Assembly (NCBI RefSeq): GCF_000813985.1
Contig: NZ_JWLJ01000001.1
Span: 1,414,453 to 1,478,452, forward strand
DNA: 64,000 bases
Source of the DNA: Ruegeria sp. ANG-R
GTDB taxonomy: Bacteria > Pseudomonadota > Alphaproteobacteria > Rhodobacterales > Rhodobacteraceae
Direction: 5' to 3'
The first letter of the stretch is position 1; each line of letters begins with the position of its first letter. Below are positions 34,446-46,831 of the stretch, one piece after another. The notes below the pieces were generated by a model that did no database searches, was not told the DNA's origin, and worked only from the letters and a program-made list of their open reading frames with translations. Both the position numbers and the translations under genes were made by a program.

Positions 34446-34640
34446 TTAATTCGGCCAATAAGACCGCCTGACATTGCCGTGCCAATCCTCGGGCGCGACA
34501 ATGGTCGGCGTGTCCAGAGGGCTTGTGGTCAACGGCCAGCTTTGTCCCAGCGCAAACCCGATTGCGCCTGTCAGCAGGATTACAAGCAGAACGCCGGGGT
34601 GAAGTGTCGGGCTCAGCGGTGCAGAAGTAGTGTGTGCCAT
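34446..34640 (-). CDS. Small single-helix membrane protein, unknown
   Basis: A 64-residue protein. A short hydrophilic N-terminus leads to one membrane helix (GVLLVILLTGAIGFALGQSW), followed by a C-terminal tail ending TPTIVAPEDWHGNVRRSYWPN. An AGAGG ribosome site precedes the ATG by five bases. It is convergent with dddP, with ten bases between their stops. No family recognised. The coding style agrees with the genome. Confidence 0.6.
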   Translation of the reverse strand: MAHTTSAPLSPTLHPGVLLVILLTGAIGFALGQSWPLTTSPLDTPTIVAPEDWHGNVRRSYWPN

Positions 34641-34879
34641 TTTTGACCTCTGATTAGATTTCGTAGGGTACCTGCAAATTGGGGGCTGCCTTTAAATAAG
34701 TAAAATGAATGTTTAATCGAAATCACATCACAAATAATGATCAAACGGACGGTGGGGTTTGCGCAGCGGGACATCGAAATCTCGATCCCTCACCTTAACG
34801 TTACGCCGCTGACATAAGGGTTGAGCCAACTGCCTGCAGCACACAGTATTGTTCAAACCCCGAGCATCAAGGATTCATC

Positions 34880-36094
34880 ATGCCCACCGAACGCATTACT
34901 TTCGCCGGTCACGACGGCAGCCAGTTGGCCGCGCGCCTTGATCTGCCGGACGGGCCGGTTCTGGCGACGGCTTTGTTTGCACATTGCTTTACCTGTTCCA
35001 AGGACATCCCGGCCGCGCGGCGTATTTCGGCCAGATTGGCAGCCATGGGCATCGCTGTTCTGCGGTTCGACTTTACCGGCCTTGGCCACTCGGATGGCGA
35101 GTTTGCGAATACGACTTTCACCTCGAATGTCGAAGACCTGATCGCCGCAGCGCATTACCTGTCCGGACGCAATATGGCGCCGGCGCTTCTGATTGGCCAT
35201 TCCCTCGGCGGTGCCGCTGTTTTACGTGCCCGGGCTGGCATCCCGTCGGTCAAGGCCGTCGTCACCCTTGGCGCACCGGCAGACCCGGGCCATGTGTCCC
35301 ACCACTTCGAAGCCGCCCTGCCCGAAATTCACGCGCAGGGCAGCGCAGAGGTTTCACTGGGTGGTCGCCCTTTCCGTATCGGCAGAGCTTTCGTCGACGA
35401 CATTTCGGAAGCCGCGCTCGGCCCCGCAATCGCCGATCTGAAAGCAGCCTTGTTGATCCTGCACGCACCGCGCGACGAAACCGTCAGCATTGACAATGCC
35501 AGCACCATCTTCCTGGCCGCCAAACACCCCAAAAGCTTTGTCACCCTCGACGATGCCGATCACCTGATCACGCGCGCGGCTGATGCGGACTATGCTGCGG
35601 ATGTCATCGCGGCCTGGGTTTCGCGCTACGTCAAACTAAGCCCTCCCGCCCCACCACCCGGGGCCCCCGAAGGCGTAGTTCGCGTGACCGAGGCAGACCC
35701 GTCGGGCTTCCTGCAAGACATCCAGTCAGGCCCACGCCACCACGCGGTCGCTGACGAACCTGCCTCGTACGGAGGAACGGATCGGGGAATGTCGCCCTAT
35801 GGGTTCGTATCCTCGGGGCTGGGTGCCTGTACGTCGATGACCATTCGCATGTATGCCCGACGCAAGAAATGGCCGCTGACAGGCATCACGGTCGATGTCT
35901 GCCACGACAAGGTGCACGCGCAGGATGCTGGATTGGCAAGCGATGGCAAGGTCGATCAGTTCCGTCGCAAGATAAGGTTGCAAGGTCCGCTGGACGCCGA
36001 TCAAAGAGCCAAACTTCTGGAAATTGCGGATAAATGCCCGGTGCACCGAACCCTCGAAGGCTCGGCCCACATCACCACTGAGTTGCTGGTATAA
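34880..36094 (+). CDS. Alpha/beta hydrolase fused to an OsmC domain
   Basis: A 404-residue two-domain protein. Residues about 1-255 form a serine hydrolase with the nucleophile in LLIGHSLGGAAVL, an Asp in HAPRDETVS and a His in DDADHLI. Residues about 265-404 form an OsmC/Ohr-like domain with its two peroxidatic cysteines in SSGLGACTSMTIRMYARRK and IADKCPVHRTLEG. OsmC domains reduce organic hydroperoxides. The fusion occurs in several Proteobacteria and may link ester hydrolysis to peroxide repair. The start follows an AAGGATTC site. Confidence 0.93.
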   Translation: MPTERITFAGHDGSQLAARLDLPDGPVLATALFAHCFTCSKDIPAARRISARLAAMGIAVLRFDFTGLGHSDGEFANTTFTSNVEDLIAAAHYLSGRNMAPALLIGHSLGGAAVLRARAGIPSVKAVVTLGAPADPGHVSHHFEAALPEIHAQGSAEVSLGGRPFRIGRAFVDDISEAALGPAIADLKAALLILHAPRDETVSIDNASTIFLAAKHPKSFVTLDDADHLITRAADADYAADVIAAWVSRYVKLSPPAPPPGAPEGVVRVTEADPSGFLQDIQSGPRHHAVADEPASYGGTDRGMSPYGFVSSGLGACTSMTIRMYARRKKWPLTGITVDVCHDKVHAQDAGLASDGKVDQFRRKIRLQGPLDADQRAKLLEIADKCPVHRTLEGSAHITTELLV

Positions 36095-36142
36095 TTACCA
36101 CAGGAATATGATTGGCGGGGGTGCAACAGCACCCCCTTCATT

Positions 36143-36487
36143 CTAGCGGCGTCGCGGTGACGGTCGATGGATCGGTGGCCGTGCGGCCGGAGGGCGCGCC
36201 ACCGGGGGGTGCGGACGCGACGGCGGCTTGGCGATCGGTGGTTTCGGCCTCTGCGGCGGATTGGGACGGACCGGTCGATCCGGGCGGTCGGGCCTGTCCG
36301 GGCGATTTATGTCCACGTCCACATCCACGTCGCGATCATGATAATAATCGTTCCACAACATCGAGTCGTAGAACGGGTCATAACCATAGCCCACACCGAC
36401 CGATACGCCGTCGCAGGCAGATAATGTGAACGTTGCAGCTCCAAGGCCCAGTGCAAGGACAGACCGTTTGATCAATTTGCGGGTCAT
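36143..36487 (-). CDS. Pro/Arg-rich lipoprotein, unknown
   Basis: A 114-residue probable lipoprotein: the signal ends LSAC near residue 25, followed by DGVSVGVGYGYDPFYDS. An acidic DVDVDVDINRPDR segment passes into repeats of PDRPDRP and a long Pro/Arg/Lys tail (PPSRPHPPVARPPAARPP). The N-terminal third resembles Rhodobacteraceae lipoproteins of unknown role, while the tail may bind anionic polymers such as peptidoglycan or LPS. It lies ten bases downstream of the next secreted protein gene, probably one operon. Confidence 0.7.
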   Translation of the reverse strand: MTRKLIKRSVLALGLGAATFTLSACDGVSVGVGYGYDPFYDSMLWNDYYHDRDVDVDVDINRPDRPDRPDRPVRPNPPQRPKPPIAKPPSRPHPPVARPPAARPPIHRPSPRRR

Positions 36488-36497
36488 CCGGGCCTCC

Positions 36498-37055
36498 TTA
36501 CTGCAAAGACCGGAACGACGCGAAAACGGCGTTCAATGCATCAACATATGACGGGTCAGCGCCATCCCGCAGGATCGCAACCCCGATAGCTACGCGGTCG
36601 CGCGGCAGATCGATCACGGTGGCGGTAAAATTCACCCCGCGACCATCCCGATTGCCGGTGCCGCGAACGACATGCGCGGGCAGTCCGCCAATCCGGGTGT
36701 CACTGGTGCTGGTCACGGTCGGGTCTTTGACGAGGAACTTGTCGATATCCTCAAGATAGCGCAGCCCCCCTTGAATGCTGGAAACCCGCGAAGGTGAGAC
36801 AAAGCCCATCCAGACATTGTCATCGGTGACGGGCCTGATCCCCATAACACGGGACACGGCGCGGGCATCCCCTAGATTGGTATCCTCGATCTCACGCGGG
36901 CCACCGGTGCGCAGGGTCCAGAAGTCAGGAACCTCAAAGCGGAACAAAGCCCGTCCTTCGTCGGTATAAGTCACGGGCGTGTCTGCCTGTGCGGGCGCGC
37001 CGAGCAGCCAAGTCGCGGCACAGGCGGTCAGCGCCATACCTAGTAAATTACGCAT
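36498..37055 (-). CDS. Secreted protein, function unknown
   Basis: A 185-residue exported protein: signal MRNLLGMALTACAATWLLGAPAQA, then TPVTYTDEGRALFRFEVPDFWTLRTGG. The mature part has the look of a small alpha/beta protein (SRVSSIQGGLRYLEDIDKFL; LPAHVVRGTGNRDGRGVNFTATVIDLPRDRVAIGVAILRDG). It resembles DUF-type periplasmic proteins of roseobacters, but I cannot name the family. It precedes the Pro-rich lipoprotein on the same strand. Confidence 0.75.
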   Translation of the reverse strand: MRNLLGMALTACAATWLLGAPAQADTPVTYTDEGRALFRFEVPDFWTLRTGGPREIEDTNLGDARAVSRVMGIRPVTDDNVWMGFVSPSRVSSIQGGLRYLEDIDKFLVKDPTVTSTSDTRIGGLPAHVVRGTGNRDGRGVNFTATVIDLPRDRVAIGVAILRDGADPSYVDALNAVFASFRSLQ

Positions 37056-37137
37056 ATCTCAATAACCTGATCAGTTTTCTGCTGTCAGGTTGGCCCAAGC
37101 GAAACAGATTCGTCCAGTATCCTGTTCTGCCGACAAC

Positions 37138-37172
37138 AAAAAACCGCGCCCGGATCGCTCCGAACGCGGTTG
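37138..37172 (-). terminator. Terminator of bioY
   Basis: The outer stem is ACCGCG (37143-37148) with CGCGGT (37165-37170), and the inner TTCGGA/TCCGGG stem has G-T pairs. On the minus strand it is followed by TTTTTTGTTG. Confidence 0.85.
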
Positions 37173-37195
37173 TGATCTTGTTTGATGCTGCTGGA

Positions 37196-37783
37196 TCAGG
37201 TGCGCGCGTCGCCCAGCAGTTTCCACAGGCCGGGGATCAGCAGCGCTGCCAGCGCCAGTTTGATCGCATCACCCACCAGGAACGGAGTCAGACCCCATTC
37301 GAGGATCGGCTTGTCCCAGCCGTAAAGCTGACCCAGCCACAGCAGGCCGGGTACGTAGATCAGGACATTCGCCAGCACCAGCGCCAGCGCCAGCTTGCCA
37401 ACCGAACGGTCCCAGCCGCGCGCGGCCAGCGCACCCAGCAGTACAGTCGCCATCAGGTAACCGACCAGATAGCCGCCGGTACCGCCCATCATGTAGGTCA
37501 GGCCAAACTTCTCAGCCGAGGAACCCGCAAACACATCGAAGCCCAAGGCTCCAACCAGCAGGTACCCCAGCATCGTGATCAGACCGAGGCGTGCGCCATA
37601 GGCGGTGCCGATGGTCAGCACGGCGAATGTGCCCATGGTGATCGGAACCGGCCACATCGGCACTTTGATTTTGGCTGCAACAGCCAGAGCAACGATACCC
37701 AGGGCAACCAGAGCCGCCTGCTTGACGCGCAGCGCTGTCCCCTCACGCGGGCCAAAAGCGTTGGCCAGTACGTTTGCGTTCAT
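37196..37783 (-). CDS. bioY: Biotin transporter BioY
   Basis: A 195-residue membrane protein with five or six helices. It has the BioY signature around KIKVPMWPVPITMGTFAVLTIGTAYGARLGLITMLGYLLVGALG and the FAGSSAEKFGLTYMMGGTGGYLVGYL block. BioY is the substrate-binding S component of an ECF biotin transporter. BioM and BioN are not adjacent, so it works alone or with subunits elsewhere. The ATG at 37783 (MNANVLANAF) follows GAGAAATGAG and is preferred over 37798. Confidence 0.95.
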   Translation of the reverse strand: MNANVLANAFGPREGTALRVKQAALVALGIVALAVAAKIKVPMWPVPITMGTFAVLTIGTAYGARLGLITMLGYLLVGALGFDVFAGSSAEKFGLTYMMGGTGGYLVGYLMATVLLGALAARGWDRSVGKLALALVLANVLIYVPGLLWLGQLYGWDKPILEWGLTPFLVGDAIKLALAALLIPGLWKLLGDART

Positions 37784-37858
37784 CTCATTTCTCCACATTC
37801 GGACTTATTTGCACCCGCAGCAATGCCCGTTCCGGTCCGTTGCTGCAAGATGATTACG

Positions 37859-38281
37859 CTATCGCAAAGCGTATTTGGTCTCCATTTCATAGGATTTTCG
37901 CGGTCCGGACACTTTCCAACGGACAGTCCAACGCGGCCATCCCGAGAAATCATAGTGTGCATCATAGCTGTCGGGCGGGCAATCGTGATGATCCTCGGCA
38001 CGGGTTTGGCCCAGCCTGAGAGCGTGAAAATACCGATCATCGTCAAAGTGAATGGCGATTTGATCCCCGGCGGCACGCCAAAGGTATCGACGCGTTCCCG
38101 TCATCGCGGGCTGCCCCGGAATGCGCAGCGTGACCGTCTCATCATAGATCAGCCCCTGCGCATCTTGCTGCAGCTCCGCCTCACCCTCGGCCTGAATAAT
38201 CTGACCTGCGCGCTCATCCCGGATCAGACGCGTCAAGCTCCAGACCCCTTTGAAATCCAAGATATTTCGAGGCCGGTTCAC
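37859..38281 (-). CDS. DUF6314 family protein
   Basis: A 140-residue soluble barrel-like protein. The pattern FKGVWSLTRLIRDERAGQIIQAEGEAELQ, TRRYLWRAAGDQIAIHFDDDRYFHAL, CPPDSYDAHYDFSGWPRWTVRWKVSGPRKSYEMETKY fits the DUF6314 family, whose function is unknown. The start overlaps the stop of the upstream secreted-protein gene by four bases, so the two are coupled. Confidence 0.8.
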   Translation of the reverse strand: MNRPRNILDFKGVWSLTRLIRDERAGQIIQAEGEAELQQDAQGLIYDETVTLRIPGQPAMTGTRRYLWRAAGDQIAIHFDDDRYFHALRLGQTRAEDHHDCPPDSYDAHYDFSGWPRWTVRWKVSGPRKSYEMETKYALR

Positions 38282-38610
38282 TTGGCGTAGGTTCCGTCAG
38301 TTGCATTGCCCGCATCGTCCACAAAGCGGATTGTATCGCCGTGTTTCTTGACCTCATAACAGGCCCAATAATCCGACGGCGGCCAGACCGAGCAATAGCG
38401 ATCGTCGCGCACGGCCCATCGTCCCGAACTCGGGCGGCCTGAAAAATACTGCGTTAGCATGTTGCTATCGAAGGTCTGGGTGACCCCCTCGCCGTAGTCG
38501 AGCTTCTTGCCGGCAAGCGCCATCAGAATTTCATCGCCCGTCAGCAGCTGAAATTCTTCAGCGGCCACAAATCCGGGCCAGAGCAACAAAATCAGGGCAA
38601 ACCGTCTCAT
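38278..38610 (-). CDS. Secreted small protein, unknown
   Basis: A 110-residue exported protein. The signal MRRFALILLLWPGFVAA is followed by EEFQLLTGDEILMALAGKKLDYGEGVTQTFDS, and the mature part has two cysteines (YCSVWPPSDYWACYEVK) likely forming a disulfide. It resembles the roseobacter secreted proteins found with purB, but I cannot name a family. Coupled to the DUF6314 gene downstream and divergent from purB. Confidence 0.78.
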   Translation of the reverse strand: MRRFALILLLWPGFVAAEEFQLLTGDEILMALAGKKLDYGEGVTQTFDSNMLTQYFSGRPSSGRWAVRDDRYCSVWPPSDYWACYEVKKHGDTIRFVDDAGNATDGTYAK

Positions 38611-38698
38611 TAAAGCACTCGCGCCTTGTTCCTCGGTGAATGCACGGCTAAACCCCGCGCCAACGCCTCATCCCAATCACAAAAAGGTGCTGCCGCCA

Positions 38699-40003
<1,305 letters not shown>

Positions 40004-40127
40004 CTCAAATTCTACCTGTGCTTGGACAATGGCCCGGCTTGCGTAAATGCAGCCGGGCCTTGTTTCTTTGCCAGATTGGCAAAAATCAGCTAATCTGCAG
40101 GCACATTTTCCGCGAAAGGGAACCACG

Positions 40128-40280
40128 ATGCTGAGAACTCTTCTATGCGCGATTGCTTTTGTGTGTGCAGGCACGGCCGGATTTGCCTGTAGCGGGCATA
40201 CCAAGCAAACCCAGTCTTGCGCAGTTGGCACAGCTTGGGACAGCGAAAGTCAAAGCTGCATGAAAATCGTAAACAGCTGA
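40128..40280 (+). CDS. Small secreted Cys-rich protein downstream of purB
   Basis: A 50-residue protein: MLRTLLCAIAFVCAGTAGFA is a signal peptide, and about 30 mature residues remain (CSGHTKQTQSCAVGTAWDSESQSCMKIVNS). Three or four cysteines and the spacing C-x-GT-x-WD-x-C look like a tiny chitin-binding or hevein-like disulfide knot. It is conserved next to purB in related genomes and is often misnamed adenylosuccinate lyase. Role unknown. Confidence 0.7.
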   Translation: MLRTLLCAIAFVCAGTAGFACSGHTKQTQSCAVGTAWDSESQSCMKIVNS

Positions 40281-40384
40281 CATTTTTCTTTCCTGCTTGT
40301 GAATAAAAGCGAGGCCGCGATTGTTAGCCTTTCATCAAATCGCGCTATGCTTGATGAGAGCAGCCCAATGAACGGAGTAGGAAA

Positions 40385-40927
40385 ATGCGCCTCGTATTAG
40401 TTTCAGCTATTGCCCTTCAGGCATTTGTCTTTGCACCGGCCGCATATGCAGCCGGCAGCGGCGGCAGCACCGCACCAAAACCGACGAACACTACCAAGAA
40501 ATGCCTGTTCGGCCGGGTTTATGACGAGGCCGCCGGGCGTTGCGTGAAGCCGAACAAATCCAACTTTACCGAAGATCAGTTGTACGATGCCGTGCGCGAA
40601 CTGGCGTATGACGGGCAGTATGAGAACGCTCAGGGCGTTTTGCGCGTTATGGATCAGGAAGACGACCGGGTGCAGACCTATTGGGGCTTTACCTATCGTA
40701 AAATGGGTGAGCTCGAGTTGGCCAGCACCTTCTATCAGAAAGCGATCGAGACCAATCCCGACAACATCCTTGCCCGCAGCTATATGGGTCAGGGGTTTGT
40801 CGCCGAGGGCAAAACCGAACTGGCCATCGCCCAATGGCGCGAGATCAAGGCCCGCGGTGGCGAAGGCACCTGGGCCGAAACATCGCTGCGCGAGGCCATT
40901 CGCACCGGGCTGACATACAGCTACTGA
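40385..40927 (+). CDS. Periplasmic TPR protein
   Basis: A 180-residue exported protein. The signal is MRLVLVSAIALQAFVFAPAAYA. A mature Cys pair (KKCLFGRVYDEAAGRCVKPNK) resembles the neighbouring small protein's Cys motif. Tetratricopeptide-like helices fill the rest (NAQGVLRVMDQEDDRVQTYWGFTYRKMGELELASTFYQKAIETNPDNILARSYMGQGFVAEG). TPR proteins act as protein scaffolds. Its partner is unknown. It lies 66 bases before the fliG-like gene on the same strand. Confidence 0.85.
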   Translation: MRLVLVSAIALQAFVFAPAAYAAGSGGSTAPKPTNTTKKCLFGRVYDEAAGRCVKPNKSNFTEDQLYDAVRELAYDGQYENAQGVLRVMDQEDDRVQTYWGFTYRKMGELELASTFYQKAIETNPDNILARSYMGQGFVAEGKTELAIAQWREIKARGGEGTWAETSLREAIRTGLTYSY

Positions 40928-40993
40928 GTTTCAGGGTTTCTTTACCCGACTCTCGCTAATCTGCCTGCAACGCGAAACTGGCAATGCAGGCAG

Positions 40994-42088
40994 ATGCAAG
41001 ACTCAAACGTATTGGTACAGATGGCACCGGGCACGCAGGCACCGGCGACGGATCAGGAAACCGACGCCGGACGCATTGTGCCGCGCAATCTCAGCAACCG
41101 GGAAAAGGCTGCAGTCGTCGTGCGGCTGCTCTTGAATGAGGGGGCGGATATCGCGCTTGAAGAACTGCCTGACCTGCTGCAGGAACAACTGACGCATCAG
41201 CTTGGTCAAATGGGGCTGGTTGATCGTGTGACGCTGACAGCGGTCGCACAGGAATTCGCCGATGCGCTTGACGGTGTAGGTCTTTCCTTCCCACGTGGGC
41301 TGGCGGGCGCATTGGACGCCGTGAACGGAAAAATCGCCCCGGCCACAGCAGCCCGATTGCGCAAGGTCGCTGGCGTAAGACAGATCGGCGACCCGTGGCA
41401 GCGCCTGCGCGAGGTGCCAACCGAAGATCTGGCCGAAATGGCCAAGGCTGAAAGCACCGAAGTCGCTGCTGTCATGCTCTCCAAACTCGAAACCGCCAAA
41501 GCGGCGCAGTTGCTGGGTCACCTGCCCGGCCCGACGGCGCGGCGGATCACCTACGCGGTCTCGAAAACCGCCAACGTGACACCCGAAGCGGTGGAACGGA
41601 TCGGCTGGTCGCTGGCGGCCCAGCTGGATCAAAAACCTGCCCCGGCCTTTCGGGATGGTCCGGGTGAGCGGGTGGGGGCGATCCTCAACCAATCCGCCGC
41701 CGCGACGCGCGACGGTCTGCTTACCGCGCTGGACGAAGAAGACGCCGATTTTGCCAATACGGTCCGGCAATCGATCTTCATCTTCGCGCACATTTCGTCC
41801 CGCATTCAGCCCCGCGACATCCCTGCGATTCTACGCGGCGTTGATCAACCCGTTCTTGTCACCGCACTCGCGGGTGCCAGCACCGAAAATGACCGCGCGG
41901 TGGTCGAGTTTATTCTGGCGAACATGTCCTCTCGTATGGCCGACAATCTTAGGGAAGAAATGACTGAGCGTGGCAAAGTCAAACAATCCGACGCCGAAGA
42001 AGCGATGTCCCAGATTGTAGCCGCGATCCGCACCCTCCTGGATGAAGGCGCAATCGCACTGGTCGAATTGGACGACAACGAAGAATAG
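40994..42088 (+). CDS. fliG: FliG-like flagellar motor switch protein, divergent
   Basis: A 364-residue homologue of FliG, the rotor protein that couples proton flow to flagellar rotation. The N-domain (NLSNREKAAVVVRLLLNEGADIALEELPDLL), the middle ARM domain and the C-domain (FANTVRQSIFIFAHISSRIQPRDIPAILRGVDQPVLVTALAGA...NMSSRMADNLREEMTERGKVKQSD) all align. Of the charged rotor residues, the SxR, REE and GxVK positions keep their charge. The Lys in the usual ALKGA is Ala here, and the usual EHPQ motif reads ESTE. No other flagellar genes are near. Confidence 0.78.
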   Translation: MQDSNVLVQMAPGTQAPATDQETDAGRIVPRNLSNREKAAVVVRLLLNEGADIALEELPDLLQEQLTHQLGQMGLVDRVTLTAVAQEFADALDGVGLSFPRGLAGALDAVNGKIAPATAARLRKVAGVRQIGDPWQRLREVPTEDLAEMAKAESTEVAAVMLSKLETAKAAQLLGHLPGPTARRITYAVSKTANVTPEAVERIGWSLAAQLDQKPAPAFRDGPGERVGAILNQSAAATRDGLLTALDEEDADFANTVRQSIFIFAHISSRIQPRDIPAILRGVDQPVLVTALAGASTENDRAVVEFILANMSSRMADNLREEMTERGKVKQSDAEEAMSQIVAAIRTLLDEGAIALVELDDNEE

Positions 42089-42131
42089 CGCGGCCCCTAA
42101 CGGCTACTTGTGATCGCACGATGGGGCCTGT

Positions 42132-43097
42132 ATGTCTGATCGCGCAAGTCACAACACCCAGGTGTCCTTCCCCATGCCCGTTGAAAAGTCGGAACTGAGC
42201 CGATTTGAGCTTGGAAAATACTACGTCGCCAACCTGTTTTTGGCTGGTGTGATCGGCGGAATGCGCCTTTTGCCATATGAGCGCCGCATCGCCGCGATGG
42301 GCGCGATCGTACGCTGGCTTGCGCCCGTGGTCGGGTTCCGCACCCGCGTGCGCCGCAACCTGAAACTCACCTGCCCCGACCTGCCCGAAGAGGAGGTCAA
42401 ACGCATCTGCCGCGCCGTGCCGGACAATGCGGGGCGGGCGATCATGGAACATTTTTCGGCTGACGGTTTCATCGAACGTCAAAGCGAGGCCAAAGTGTCG
42501 GGCACGGGCGTTGAGGCGTTTGACAAAGCCGTGTCCGAAGGACGCCCGGTGATGATGATCACCGCGCATTTCGGGCATTATCTGGCCGCGCGAGTCGCAC
42601 TGCAGGCGCGCAGCGGTCAACCCATTGGCTGCCTCTATCGCCGCATGGCAAATCCCTATTTCAACGACATGTATGTGGAAGCCTTCTACCAGACCGGGTC
42701 GCCCATGTTTGAACAGGGCCGACGGGGTATGGTTGAAATGGTTCGCGCCCTTAAGAGCGGGGGGATTATCGCCATTGTGTCCGATCTGCACGCCCATGGC
42801 GGCGAGGAGCTGACCTTCTTCGGCAAACCAGCCGTAACCTCGGTGCTGAATGCGGAACTTGCGATCAAATACAAGGCCGTGCTGATCCCCTGCTACGCGG
42901 TTCGGCAGCCTAACGGGGTCGATTTTGAGATCGTTCTGCACGACCCGGTCCCCCATACAGATGCCAAAACCATGACCCAGTTTACCAATGACGATCTGGA
43001 AGCCATGGTACGTCAGCATATGGGACAGTGGTTCTGGATTCACCGCCGTTGGAAAGCGTGGAGAGGTTTGGGCGTTCAGCCCAAGGATATGCCCTGA
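42132..43097 (+). CDS. LpxL/HtrB-type acyltransferase family protein
   Basis: A 321-residue membrane-associated acyltransferase of the lysophospholipid/lauroyl-KDO2-lipid A family. The N-terminal region has one hydrophobic segment. The usual HX4(D/E) catalytic motif is at MMITAHFGHYLAAR, but the acidic position (residue 151) is Leu. Other family blocks (CLYRRMANPYFNDMYVEAFYQ, GGIIAIVSDLHAHGGEELTFFGKPA) are intact. The dyad may be completed differently, or the protein may no longer transfer acyl chains. It is 43 bases after the FliG-like gene, possibly the same transcript. Confidence 0.85.
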   Translation: MSDRASHNTQVSFPMPVEKSELSRFELGKYYVANLFLAGVIGGMRLLPYERRIAAMGAIVRWLAPVVGFRTRVRRNLKLTCPDLPEEEVKRICRAVPDNAGRAIMEHFSADGFIERQSEAKVSGTGVEAFDKAVSEGRPVMMITAHFGHYLAARVALQARSGQPIGCLYRRMANPYFNDMYVEAFYQTGSPMFEQGRRGMVEMVRALKSGGIIAIVSDLHAHGGEELTFFGKPAVTSVLNAELAIKYKAVLIPCYAVRQPNGVDFEIVLHDPVPHTDAKTMTQFTNDDLEAMVRQHMGQWFWIHRRWKAWRGLGVQPKDMP

Positions 43098-43799
43098 TTA
43101 TTCAGCCCGCGCGGCGGCCACGATTGGTCCGTGCCCGGTTCGTTGGATCAGGACAACCGTAGGTAAATCCGATGGCAATGTCGCGGTGAAACTCTGCGGG
43201 GCCTGGCCATCCCAGCGACCGGCAAGCTGCCAGTTCTCAACCACATTCGCATAGTCCAACTCATGCCCCGCCAGTTCGCCGCGCCGGATCGAGGCGTGGC
43301 GCATCGGCGAATACTGTACGATCCGCACGTCGTATGACTGATTATCCGGCAACTCGACCGGCACCACAGTCAAAGCCACCTCGTTCGCCGTACGCGTCGC
43401 GCTGACCTCGGCCTCGGGTGCCGCAGTCAGATATGCATCGATCAACCGGTTCAGTTCGTGCGGCTTGGCCCCGACCACGTCCTGTTGTCCGTTCACGACC
43501 ATCTGCGGCGTATAGATCATCGACCGTCCACCCTCGCGCGCATAGGCACGCTGACGCAGCGTGTGATCGGGATCGGCATACTCATCTTTCCATCCGATGT
43601 AATCCCAATAGTCTACATGCAGCGCAAGGCCGATCACGTCGTCCCGCTTGGCCAGTTCATGCATGATCCGATCCGCTGGCGGGCAAGAGGAACACCCTTG
43701 CGAGGTGAACAATTCGACCACGACCGGATCTTCCTGGGCCGCGACCGAGGCGGCAAGAAAGAGCGGAATGAGCGCGGTCGCGGCGGCTGATCTGAGCAT
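43098..43799 (-). CDS. DUF1223 thioredoxin-fold secreted protein
   Basis: A 233-residue exported protein. Its signal MLRSAAATALIPLFLAASVAA is followed by QEDPVVVELFTSQGCSSCPPADRI, a thioredoxin-like start with a CSSC motif, and TPQMVVNGQQDVVG with a cis-Pro strand. DUF1223 members are thought to act in redox or envelope homeostasis, but no clear function is established. The ATG at 43799 is chosen because it gives the signal peptide. It is divergent from acnA. Confidence 0.9.
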   Translation of the reverse strand: MLRSAAATALIPLFLAASVAAQEDPVVVELFTSQGCSSCPPADRIMHELAKRDDVIGLALHVDYWDYIGWKDEYADPDHTLRQRAYAREGGRSMIYTPQMVVNGQQDVVGAKPHELNRLIDAYLTAAPEAEVSATRTANEVALTVVPVELPDNQSYDVRIVQYSPMRHASIRRGELAGHELDYANVVENWQLAGRWDGQAPQSFTATLPSDLPTVVLIQRTGHGPIVAAARAE

Positions 43800-44025
43800 T
43801 TTTTCTCTCGATTTTCGATGAGTGTTTAACAGGTTTAGATCGGAACCGGGTAAACTGCCAATCAAGGTTTCTTGAGACGAACGTCGCCAATTTCCGGCAA
43901 AATGTGTGCAATGGTATACAAAAAACCATGCAACCGACCCGTTGCACCTTGAAACGGCGGGTGCGGTGATGCAGATAAACCTTAGCGAATCCCAGAATCC
44001 AAGTCATTTGAGAGGGAGGCCATAG

Positions 44026-46716
<2,691 letters not shown>

Positions 46717-46739
46717 CGCGACCTACAAGAAATGAGCTC

Positions 46740-46767
46740 CCCCCCGGCCAACCGCCGGGGGGTTTTG
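46740..46767 (+). terminator. Terminator of acnA
   Basis: Arms CCCCCCGG (46740-46747) and CCGGGGGG (46755-46762), loop of seven bases, then TTTTG. Confidence 0.9.
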
Positions 46768-46831
46768 TTTTCTGGTCATTCATTCAGAAATCTGAAACTG
46801 TTCAGCTAAGCTGTTTGAAGGAACCATCACC

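Noticed and set aside
34769..34790. Hairpin GGGACATCGA...TCGATCCC upstream of the hydrolase-OsmC gene
   Set aside because: Short stem with a bulge and no T-run; not clearly a terminator or operator.
36989..38290. A 433-residue plus-strand frame opposite bioY and the DUF6314 gene
   Set aside because: It runs antisense to two convincing genes and through the bioY terminator; the translation looks random.
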